Shown here one piece after another: positions 22,601-33,319 of a stretch of DNA of 64,000 nt. Each line of letters begins with the position of its first letter. Position 1 is the stretch's first letter. The notes under the pieces were generated by a model, which worked only from the letters and a program-made list of their open reading frames with translations, searched no databases and was not told the origin of the DNA. The DNA lies in NCBI GenBank assembly GCA_034359265.1, contig CP136892.1, positions 81,708,001 to 81,772,000 on the forward strand, written 5' to 3'. The DNA is from Canna indica (Eukaryota > Streptophyta > Magnoliopsida > Zingiberales > Cannaceae). Both the position numbers and the translations under genes were made by a program.

Positions 22601-25600
22601 ATGACATCAAATATTATTCCTATTCTAATGAAATATGAAAATGAAAGTCATAAAAGTTACCTTGAACATCATCATGCTAGCCAAAATGGTAAATGATGTA
22701 AACATTACATAGTAAATTGGTGATACAACTGCAGTATTGAAAGTATCAAGTGCCTACAATTAAAAGAAGCCAAATGGTTATTGGTAAAGAAAGCAAGGCA
22801 GAAAAGTTAATTGTATGTCAAAACCCAGAGTCCCAGACTATGCAGTAAGTCATTTGTTCTTGAACCTAGTTAAGTTCTAATCATGGTCAGATTTCACATC
22901 TTAACTTATCCAGATTAGGATTTAATTTTTCCCATTCATTCCAATCACAAAACTATGCTAATAGAGAAAAACTATATGCTAATAGAGATAAGAGTTCAAA
23001 GTCAATATATATCATTATAGCAGGAGATAATTGGAAAGTCAGTGTTATATGCAGTTTTCAAGCGGACAATTCAAGTTCCAAGGCGATATGTGCTAGCATA
23101 GTTGTTCTCCAACCATAGTTAAAGAAAAAAGGGTGATCCGGTGCACGAAGCAATCCACTTTTGTGGGCTCCGGGGAGGGTTGATGTACGCAACCTTCCCT
23201 CTTATTTTTTTTTTTGCAGAGAGACTGTTCCGTGGCTCCAACCATAGTTACAACACATTAATAGGCATTACTGACATTGACCAACTTTAAGGCATCAAAC
23301 TTATGAAAAATAGAAAGAAAAAGACTGGGTGTTTTCCTAAAAACTTAGGGCATGTTTGGTTAGCGAAATTAAGTCTATTTTCATGGTTTCGATTTCATTG
23401 AAACCAAAACTGCTTACGAAAACATGTTTGGTTCAGCATTTTCATGAATCTGAATCAAAACCAGAATGAAAACGAAACTAGTTTTCTTAATAAAAATGAA
23501 AACACCAGAATGTTATTTTCTGTGGTTTCAAGATTGTCGGTTTCGTTATTAAAATGCAGTGGCAACTTTGTAATTATAAATATATATATTTTTATAAAAT
23601 TAATTAATTTAAAAATAAATCAAACTATATCTAATTTTTAAAAATAAAAATAAAAATTATCATTTTCAACTCAAACTATTATCTTAAATTTACAAATTAA
23701 TTAAATCAATTTATATCTAATTGACTCAAACCCAAATTTTAAATAACTCAATTTTCTTAAAGTTGATCTATTTATAATTTAATCAAAACTAATTTTAGAC
23801 CATTGGACTTATTTTTTTTGAAAATTTATAATAACTATTAATTAATTTTTATATCTAATTGAACAAAAAAAATCTCAAATTACTAATAACTTAATTAATT
23901 AAATCATATAAATATTTTATAACTATATTAACAAATATTTAATTTTGAAAACTAACTAAACATTTAATTACTACTAAAAATGTTCAAGAAAATTAATATT
24001 ATTTTTTATAACCAAATAAATATTCACTTGTTTGAACTGACTAAAACCGATGTTGTTTTTCTTAACCAAACGCGTTTTCAGAAAACTAAAAACTAGAAAC
24101 CAAAACCAAGTTTTCAGTTTCGCTAAAACCAAACCAGAAAATAGTTTTCGCTAACCAAACAGCACCTTAAGCTTTTGACGAAGTTGGTCAAGTAATTAAA
24201 TGTCATATGGTATAGGAGCAGGAGAGCTCCTAAATTCAAATCATGCCAATATCAGTATTAAAAAAAGTATATAGCCCACATTATAGCAATCCACATGTTG
24301 ACGTGGGCTAGTCTAGTTCAGTTTATCTGCCCGCATGTCTGAGGGAGTATTAAGAATATAAACACAAAGATTGGGCCACTTCCTGAAAGCTTAAGGTTTT
24401 GGGAAAGTTGGTCGCCCAATCACAAGATAGATCACAATACGCGGATATTTTGTCAACTTTATAAAGCAATCAACTATAATTCAGACGAATGCATTAAAAA
24501 GACATCTGATTCACACAATTTTCATGAAAAGGCTCCAAGGAAGCAATGAAACAAGGCAAACAGACAAGTTGTCTTTACAAGGGTCATATTATTGGAAAAC
24601 ATTGTACGAAAAGCTCTATGACATATTAAGTTGCTTAACATGCTGGGCCTCCAAGTAGGGCCTCAACTGAAGAGGAATCAAGTACCTTAACTGACAGGTT
24701 ATTTGCAAGTACTAGAATTTTTTGTTTGAGATGAGTAATAACTTCGAATAAACAAACTGTATAACAAAAATCTATGCTGGGGATTTTTGCCTTGATTCCC
24801 ATCAACTTAAATAGATTATAATTATATTGCTAATAGCTTAATGATCAGAAGGCTGAACAATCTACAGTATCTGTTTGTTTTTCCTGTATATAGAGATTGG
24901 ATGCTCAACAATAGACAAGAGAAAACTAAGGAACAGCAAGTTCACTCCGCAATATTAGGTAACCACCAAATAACTTTTCTGTATACTAATACTAGATTCT
25001 TCAATAGAGCTTACCATCATTTCTTCCTACACAACTCTTTTTTACAAATCTCTCTTAATGCCATGAAATGCTGATCATGCCAGTCGCTTGGCACAATTGA
25101 TGCTGATGGCACCATGATCAAAAGCTTAATGTACTGCTAGCCTTCTAAATACAAGGACCCAAATCTCCAAGAACTCTGAATAAGATATATCATAACATGA
25201 AGCTAGAAACCAAAATTTTAGCAGCATTTCAAAAGTGAAAAAAAAAGATCCAAAGAAAAAGATTTGTCGATACGTTGATAGAAGAAACAAGAATGTGGGT
25301 GCATTTTTTAAAAAATATCATTTCTGCTAATCGTAATTAGGCATTGCCTTCAACCAAACAAGAGCTAGAATAAATAAGATGCATGCATGATAAATCAAAC
25401 AAATTAACAAAAGTTGATGAACTCATTAGAACAAACTGTTTAGTCATCCATGACAGGTTCTCTGTTTATTTCTTTTCACTTTGTCTTCCCAAAAGATTTC
25501 TTTAAAATTTGCATAAATATGCTAAAGCAAAACCTAGTGTTAATCTGTCTAATATATTCATGATAAGCATCACCTAAATAGGCATATTTAACATAGCAGA

Positions 25601-28195
25601 AAATAGCTAGCATACTTTACTGTAACTATCCAAAAGACTCAGTACCCTATTCAAATAGTTCATTTGTGTAACCACGCATATAAGAACGAGAATTGCAAAT
25701 GCCCAAGTTTGTGGATACATCAATTGATTCATCCCAGAAAATGTTAACTTCAGTGCAATCCCAAGAGCCTTGACACCCATGACCTGCCCAATTTGAAATT
25801 TGAAGATACTGACAACATAAATCCCAAGATAGTACAAAAGTAAATTTGCCAACGTGGATTTGAAGTAGAGGCAAGTGGATACCGATAAAGAACCAACCAA
25901 GGAACAGACACCAATGTAGAACAATAAATTTGTCTGTCCATACTGAGGGATATAACAGAATATGAGCACAAAAATTGCTGCAATCACAATACTAGCATAG
26001 CAGGCAAAAGCTGTAAAATACATGTAAATGAGGGTCAGTAACACTTCAAACATTTAACAAAAGAAATGCAAAATTGAAACCAACATAAATGAGTACCACA
26101 AGGAATAAATAGGTAAATTATGTGCAGCTCAAGCTAGTTGCTTCTTATCCAACAGTGTAGAAAGAGCCACAAACCTGGTTCAGTAGCAAGATTCCACACT
26201 TCCTTAACGGACTCAATCTCCCTCTCCTGTGGAGCATGGAGAACAATTGTTGTTGATCCCACAACGCAAAGAACACAACCAAGAAGGCCAAAAATGTGTA
26301 GCCTTTCATGCAATATAATATGTGCCAGTGCAGCACTGGAAGATAGAATAATGACTGAGACAAAATGTAATATTTTGTATTAATATATGGCTTGTGACTC
26401 AGTCTGATACCTGATTATGATGCTAAGTGCACCGAGAGGAGTAACAAGAATAGCTGGAGCAAATGCATAAGCAGCAAAATTGGCAACTTCACCAACGATC
26501 ACTGATCATCAACTCACAAATGTTAGAATATGTTACTGCTGAAGCAAATGGAAGGTTATTAAAGCATCACAATAACAATTTATGTGGTAAGAAAGATGTC
26601 TGACCAACATATATATGAAGAATATGATGAAACTGATGATGGCCACAAAATACAAATATTTCGATCATAGATTGATATATTGCAAAACATTTTACTATCA
26701 GAATCGCTTTCTAGTTCCCATATGCTTCAATTTGATCTATCATTAGACTAATCATTAAAAAGTACATCTCGGTGATGTGCAGTAAGTGTGCAGAGAACAA
26801 GCAGGATTCCAGTTATGTTAGATGAGCACTCCCTAGAGGAAAAGTAGATTAAAACACAAAATTCTGGATTTCGACTAGCAATTTGAAAATGTACTTTACC
26901 ACAAAAATATTCTCTTTTGGACTTTTAACATCTTAATCAAATAGTCAACAAAGTTAATCAAAGAAATAAAAATATTGAGCATAAAGCTAATGGACATCAG
27001 GTTACTGATAATTTATAGGTCAATATAGTCATATGACCAAAATCAAGATGAATTATAATGATGAATTGTAAATTAATGGTGGTTACATGAGCACCAGTTC
27101 ATTTCAGCAAGATACCACTCGTCACTTGTGAAACTCATGTGATGTGACCAAGCAAATCTTGGAGAAAGATCTGTCACTTGACCAGCATGGTATGAGCTTA
27201 TGAGATGTCATGCTCTTAAAAAATAGATAAACAGAAATCAATTACAAGTAACATATGATCTCCATCCCACTCATGGAGTAACAGAATCCACATGCAAAGG
27301 GTATGTATCATGCCAAGTTGCCAAAGAATAGAATAAAGCAATCTTACTAGTAATCATGCCTGCCCACCAAAGTGGCTCGTACAAGTAAGAATAACCTCCA
27401 ACAGCTGTAATGAAATAAAAACTAATTAAGATCTCTAGTTATATGAACCACTCACAAACAAGATGCAATGAACTGAATCAGTATATTGATACATTTTTCA
27501 AGAAAATAGGCATCGTGATACAGTAAGCTTGAAAATACTCTTCAGAACAAAATCGATCTCTGTTCTACTAATCTATTAGGTCTATGAGTCTATCTTCTCT
27601 CATCTCCTTCATAACTAACCTAATACATATATTCTCATTGTCCTTGTAAAACAAACTCTCTGTTTCTGGAAGTTTTATGAGATATTTCGGAATAGCAGAT
27701 TCACCTTACCTCAACTATAAAAAATTCATAAACATTGTTATCCATTGTCAGTCAATAATAACTATTGCACTTCTATCATATGCCTGATCGAGCTGGTTGT
27801 ACCTTTTCTATTTCATTTAAGATTTCTCCAAAACCAAACTAGCAGATTAATTCTAGTTCAGTAGCCTCTATAAAGTTAGGGCTTTGTAGGATTCATAGCT
27901 CACACGAACAATTTCATTTTCTACTACGAAACAATTTTAAAAAGAAAAAACTGAGAAACGCGATGCCAACGCGAATAAACGTCGGAAAGTTTCACCAAGA
28001 AGCAAAACCTCGCTCACCTGCCCTAACACTGGACGCTCCAGCCTTCTTCAGGCCCTTCTTCTTGATAATAAAGCTGGCACCAATGAAGGCGCTCGAGGAA
28101 AGGGCGAGAAGCAGGCCCTTGATGTTGTCGGGAGACATGCCTCTGTAAGCTGCCGCCACAAAGTTCGCCCCGTGCGACACTGCCAGCGGCACCAT
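19607..28195 (-). CDS. NIPA: NIPA-type magnesium transporter (DUF803), eight exons, exon 4 frameshifted
   Basis: Multi-pass membrane protein of the NIPA family, proposed to transport Mg2+ in endosomal or plasma membranes. Exons: 28018-28195, 27348-27404, 26411-26501, 26174-26335, 25883-26010, 25646-25783, 22661-22753 and 19607-19846, all with GT-AG borders. Signatures in order: [152 protein letters not shown] and DWDRQNPTQ. The intended product is about 361 residues, normal for the family. Exon 4 has four C (26219-26222) where three are needed after HAPQER. As written, translation stops two codons later, at about residue 149, but the downstream frame is perfectly conserved. A base-calling or assembly error, or a recent null allele, are the two explanations. 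First in-frame ATG is 28195. Confidence 0.92.
21466..21650. repeat. Diverged 92-bp tandem duplication in NIPA last intron
   Basis: Two successive copies share CTAACTCTCAACGC, CCACATGCAGCCCT and TTGCTGC-CTCACACC, with scattered differences. The segment is unusually GC-rich for an intron and holds spurious open frames on both strands. Confidence 0.7.
23122..23236 (-). mobile_element. Au-like SINE, 5'-truncated, in a NIPA intron
   Basis: The plus strand reads GGGTGATCCGGTGCACGAAG, then TGGGCTCCGGGGAGGGTTGATGTACGCAACCTTCCC, here split by interest into its two landmark parts, and then TTTTTGCAGAGAGACTGTTCCG. These are the conserved blocks of the Au SINE family read in reverse. On the minus strand the element ends in a T-stretch, as Au elements do. 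It is flanked by the exact 14-bp duplication TCCAACCATAGTTA (23108-23121 and 23237-23250). The tRNA-like 5' part is missing or shortened. Confidence 0.7.
23348..24166. mobile_element. PIF/Harbinger (Tourist-like) non-autonomous element, 819 bp
   Basis: The left end GGGCATGTTTGGTTAGCGAA and right end TTCGCTAACCAAACAGCACC are inverted repeats with three mismatches near the tip. The flanks are the 3-bp duplication TTA (23345-23347 and 24167-24169), diagnostic of PIF/Harbinger. Subterminal parts repeat the GGTTTCG/AAACCAAAAC motif and the interior is AT-rich. It has no transposase frame. It lies in a NIPA intron. Confidence 0.88.
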
Positions 28196-29329
28196 TCTTC
28201 CGGTTATCCCTGCCCGTATCTCCGCCGCTGCCACTGCTCATCCGCTACCCCTTCCGCGGGCGCCCCTTCTCGTGGTTGACAGAGCTGCGGAATGGATGAT
28301 GTGAGAGAAGAACTTCGATGTCGATCAAGTAGCGAATCGAGACGGTAATGAATGGGGTAAAAATGGAGGAGGAGGAGGTTTTGGTGGTAGGGTTTGGAGA
28401 AGGAAGCGCGTCGAGTCGTCGTTGTTCGGCAACGCGCGACGAGATCTTAACAAACGAATACCGTCAAACCGCGATGGCGTCACGCCTCACTTCCCCCATA
28501 CTTCCTCACCATGTATTTTTATGCGATTCGTCCGCATAGAGATGCTTGTGCATGCAGCATGCGGTTAATTGAATTAATCATATACTACTGTAATCATTCG
28601 TGTAATATATTGATATTAACATATACTAATTCGTAAAATACTACTTTTTAATTTTAAATATGTCAAATATGTTTTTAATTGTCTTTATAATATCTAAAAT
28701 ATATTATGTATTTTGATTGTTAATATTATATGATAAATAATATTTTTAATAGATTAAAGTATTAAAACAACATATTTCATATTATTTTTCTTTAAACTTA
28801 ATTAAGAAATATATAGATTTTTGCATGATATTTTCAAGAAAATTTTGTCTTTTTATTCTTTATTATATTCGAAAAGAGAAGAGAGTGCCCGCATAAGTGT
28901 TTGTATGGGGGTCGTTTGAGGATGACTGGTATCCTGATGAGACGCATCACGAGCCATGAAACGGACACGTGCTATATTTGGATATATGTTTATTTTATGG
29001 GTTAATTAATTTTGATTTGTTTCGAAATTTTAAATACAAGTATATCACGGGTAAATATAAATAAAATAAAAATTAAGAACTTAAACAAATATTAAAAAAT
29101 CTTAATTTAAAAGTCAAAATTTAAATTAATCTATTTATTTTTAAAATTGATCTCAATTAAAATCTTAATTGATCGATTAATAATTCTAATTAATGTATAT
29201 AGTCAGTTTAATTATTGCAAACATGAAAGATATTATTGATTAATTATAAGTTCCGAAGACATATTTGAGAGAGTGGAAGACACCCAGCGAAAAGATGGGA
29301 ATGCCCTTGAAAACAAAATCCTAAAATTG

Positions 29330-30240
29330 ATTTTGAATTAATGTTTCATATTTTTGAATCTAATTAATTATGCCCGCTTAATTTTTAAATTTTATTTTCC
29401 CTTCTATTTAATTTAAAAAATTAATTATGTCTGCTTAATTTTGATATTTGATTTTTCGTTTATTTTATATTGGTAATTAATTATGTCTACTTAATTTTCA
29501 AATTTTTGAATTCAATTGGTCATGTATCTTTGATTTTCAAATTTTATTTTCACATAATTATTTATTTTGATAATTAATTATGTGTGCTTAATTTCCAAAT
29601 TTTGAATCCAATTAATTATGTCTAATTAATTTCTAAATTTTATTTTTCTATAATTAATTAATTAATTTAATTAATTATGCGTGCTAAAAAATTTCAAATT
29701 TTTTAATACAAATAATTATGCACCTTAATTAACTTTCAAATTTTACATTCTCATAATTAATTATCAAATTATTTTGATAATTAATTATGTGTGCTTAATT
29801 TTTAAATTTCCAACTATTAATTTTTGAACTTTATTTCTCACAATTAATTATGTCTACTTAATTTTCAAATTTTCAAATTCAATTAATTAGGTTTGCTTAA
29901 TTTTTAAATTTTATTTTCCTTCATTCTATTTTAGCACATTTTTAATTTGTTATGCATGCTTACTATATAGGACAATCATTAATTAATTATATTTGCTTAA
30001 TTTTCAAAATTTTGAATCCAATTAATTATACATGTTTAATTTTCAAATTTTATTTTTCCTTCATTCTATTTTGGATTAATTATATCTGCTTAATTTTTAA
30101 ATCCAACAAATTATGACCGCTAATTTTTTAAATTTTATTTTTTCCTCATTTTTAGGCACATTCTTAATTTATTATGCATGCTTACTGTATATGACAACTA
30201 TTAATTAATTATGTCGACTTAATTTTTGAATTTTATTTTG
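29330..30240. repeat. Degenerate AT-rich tandem repeat
   Basis: The phrase TTAATTATG(T/C)(C/G)TGCTTAATTTTCAAATTTT recurs more than ten times at irregular 50-90 bp spacing, with one longer repeat in which TATTTTCCTTCATTCTATTTT also recurs. It looks like an old minisatellite-like array. Confidence 0.75.
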
Positions 30241-30479
30241 ATAAATCATTCTGCTTTACCTAATATTTTAAATTTTTTATTGACCGGCAAGAGGATAAAT
30301 ATTTAATTGATACTTTTTTAATTACTTTTATGTAATATCAAAAAAAAAATTCTTCATATTATATATATAAATATATATATATATCACGTGACACATTCAA
30401 AATGAAGTTTGACTGACATAACAATTTTAGTTTTTATTATCATATTTATTTAATTTGAATATATATATATATATAAACG

Positions 30480-31660
30480 TAAATATTAAAAATAGTATCA
30501 TTTTTTTTAGATGTCATTGATTGTTTTTTCTAAAAACTAAATATATCAGGGAGATTTATAATGAATACTTTATTATAATTTAATATTTAAATCTTATTGA
30601 AATTGATACAAATAAATGAGAAAACATATTATTGTAAAACGTGACACATTAAATAATTTACAGATTTGTAATAAATACTTTATTGTAATTTAATATTTAA
30701 ATCTTATTGAAATTGATGCAAACAAATGAGAAAAAATATTATCGTAAAACCTAACACATTAAATAATCTACAAATTAATTATTTTACATTAGAATTGATG
30801 TATAAATTAAAATAAAATTAAAAAAAATCATATGAAATTCAGATCTTGATCCATGTGGATAACTTCTACTTTTGACACTTGACAAGAAATGATTGTTACG
30901 ATTTGACTATTAAGTATATATAGATATAGATATAGATATATAGATATAGATATAGATAGATAGATATAGATATAAATATAGATATAAATATAGAACATAG
31001 ATATAGATATAGATATAGATATAGATATAGATATAGATATAGATATAGATATAGATATAGAATATAGAATATAGATTGTAAATTATTTTATCAATAATTT
31101 AAAATATAAAATATAAATAAACATGTAAGTTAAATATGATAATATTAAAACTTATTTTATTTATAATGAGAAGAAAATATTAAAATTATGCAATTTATAT
31201 AAATAATTTGAAAATTTTAATGTTATGTTGTATTAGTATTTTTATTATTATTATTTAGATGTGATTATTTTTTTTAAGAATTAAATATATTAGGGAGATT
31301 TGTAATGAATACTTTATTATAATTTAATATTTAAATCTTATTAAAATTGATGTAAACAAATGAGAAAAAATATTATTGTAAAACGTAACATATTAAATAA
31401 TTTATAAATTTGTAATGAATATTTTATTATAATTTAATATTTAAATCTTATTGGAATTGATGTGGACAAATGAAAATAAATATTATTGTAAATCGTGACA
31501 TATTAAATAATTTATAAATTAATTATTTTACATTGAAATTGATGTATAAAAATGAAAAAATATATATATGAAATTCATAGCTTGATCCATGTGGATAACT
31601 TCTAGTTTTGACATTTGGCAAGAAATGATTGTTATGGTTTGACTTTTAAGTATATATAGA
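30480..31660. repeat. Two-level nested duplication
   Basis: A segment of about 400 bp (about 30500-30920) recurs at about 31240-31660. Both copies share GGGAGATTT-TAATGAATAC, TTGATCCATGTGGATAACTT and AGAAATGATTGTTA, and each itself contains an internal duplication of about 110 bp starting TAATAAATACTTTATT/TAATGAATACTTTATT. The copies are separated by the GATATA microsatellite. Confidence 0.85.
30918..31075. repeat. (GATATA)n microsatellite, long
   Basis: About 150 bp of ATAGATAT-type hexamer repeats with few interruptions, lying exactly between the two copies of the duplicated 400-bp segment. Confidence 0.92.
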
Positions 31661-32803
31661 TGATTAATTTAGCTATGAGACTTGAAAAAAAATGAATTTT
31701 GAGTTTCAAAATGTTAAATTTCATTTAATTTGACATTTTCACCCCAAAATGCTCACGATTTTAATATTTTATTATTTATAGTCGCGTACCAAAAAAATAT
31801 TATTTAGATGAAAAATAAATAAATATTTATGTTTTAATTAAATTGATTCATTTTATTTATTAATTAATAATAATAATAATAATAATTATTATTATTATTA
31901 TTATACCTTTTTTACCTAACCCTTTACTATTTTAAAGATTTTCCAACACCAGAATTAATTAGTTTATAAGCAATCTGACACCGTCATGCCAATATTTCCA
32001 TGACGGAGACATACTAACATCAACTAAATCTTCTTTTTTGGACTAGAGATGAAAATTGTATGCAAGTGAAACCCTATTTTTGAAATATATATAAAGAAAA
32101 ATATTCTACTTTCTTTCATAAAAAAATAAATTTATAACACAGTCATTACAAATCGCAAACGCGATAATATACACACAAGACGTATTACAAAACGTACAAA
32201 GACGTAAAAAAGACGCACAAAACACTACAACTAGATATTGAACTCAAGATCTAGGCAACATATTCGAATGTTACTATCACTTGAGCACAAGTGAGTTCAC
32301 AAGAAAATATCCTAATCATTATAATTACTTAGATGTAACTTCAAAGCACATTTAATTGATAATTAAGCATACCAATCCTGATATAATAGGATGAGAAAAT
32401 GACCCACCACTAAGTCACTAAAGCACATTAATTAATAAGGTTCCTCAAAAACCACTTGGGGAAGACAAAAAGAAATCCCCAAATGAGCTTCAGCTGATTA
32501 AACCAAACCTCAAACAAGTCAACCAAAAGTTCCCACCCAATGCAATAACACACCATTGCAGCTGCTACTTTTGTCCTTTAGGTATTGGATGGCTAATCAT
32601 TCATGCCACTGAAAGAACCATTAATGCCATTCATTATAACATCAAGTCCAAACCAAACCATTCATCTCCAGTCATCATCAACCCTCTTTTTGTTCTTGGT
32701 GAGGTTCATGGCCCATTCACAAGTCAGACTATAATTTCATGGCTGATCCTATCACGCCATGATATGTACAAGTGTGCATGTCTTTGCCTTGCTCATTCCG
32801 GTG

Positions 32804-32808
<5 letters not shown>

Positions 32809-32852
<44 letters not shown>
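32809..32852. repeat. (AG)n microsatellite
   Basis: About 22 AG units, 110 bp upstream of the start codon at 32960. GA repeats in plant 5' regions are often bound by BBR/BPC factors, so it may be part of that gene's promoter or leader. Confidence 0.92.
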
Positions 32853-32858
<6 letters not shown>

Positions 32859-32959
32859 CAACCTCCGTGAAAGGAATCATATCACCAGGTTTAGTTTGAG
32901 AGATACCTTCCTCCTCATTAATTACAAACCTAGGATTTAATTGGCAGACATTGATCGAG

Positions 32960-33319
32960 ATGGAGGAGTTCAGCTTCCCCGCCATTGCTGTCGACCCCTG
33001 CAGCCTCCCCTTCCCTCACTTCGCCGCCTCGCCTCTTTGGTTCCAGATGCAGCCAAAAGCCAGGTCCGAGGAAGCCGCGAAGACCGACGAGGAAAGGATG
33101 GACTTGCTGTGGGAGAGCTTCAACGAAGAGCTGCGCCGGCTGTCCTACGAGCATAAGAGGGAGAAGTCGTTGGTGGCCAGCGTGGCGGCGGAGCTGTGCT
33201 GCTTGCGGGCACTGAGCGAGTCCGACGGGAGCCGCCGCAGCATCGTGCATCGCCGGAGGCCGAGCGTGGTGTTGATCCTGAAGGTGTTGAAGAAGCTGTT
33301 CTTGTTTCAGAATGGATAA
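32960..33319 (+). CDS. Small hypothetical protein with DLLWESFNEEL motif
   Basis: A single-exon frame of 119 residues, starting MEEFSFPAIAVDP. The middle has DEERMDLLWESFNEELRRL, a short acidic/aromatic motif that recurs in a set of small uncharacterised plant proteins. It is followed by a basic helix and an alanine/cysteine segment (SVAAELCCLRALSES), then a basic RRSIVHRRRPSVVLILKVLKKL tail of which the last part is hydrophobic. No enzymatic motif, signal peptide or clear membrane helix is seen. G/C-ending codons in an AT-rich setting support coding function. Start 32960 is the first ATG. Function not recognised. Confidence 0.72.
   Translation: MEEFSFPAIAVDPCSLPFPHFAASPLWFQMQPKARSEEAAKTDEERMDLLWESFNEELRRLSYEHKREKSLVASVAAELCCLRALSESDGSRRSIVHRRRPSVVLILKVLKKLFLFQNG

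Larger units (their letters stand above)
28196..32959. other. Very AT-rich intergenic region
   Basis: From 28196 to about 28540 the DNA is GC-richer and is the likely 5' leader and promoter of the NIPA gene. Beyond that it is very AT-rich, dominated by degenerate repeats listed separately (29330-30240, 30480-31660, 30918-31075). No coding region is supported. Confidence 0.6.

Noticed and set aside
29330..30240. Possible centromeric or satellite array
   Set aside because: Unit spacing is irregular, identity is low and the extent is under 1 kb, so it is a degenerate AT-rich repeat and not a satellite.
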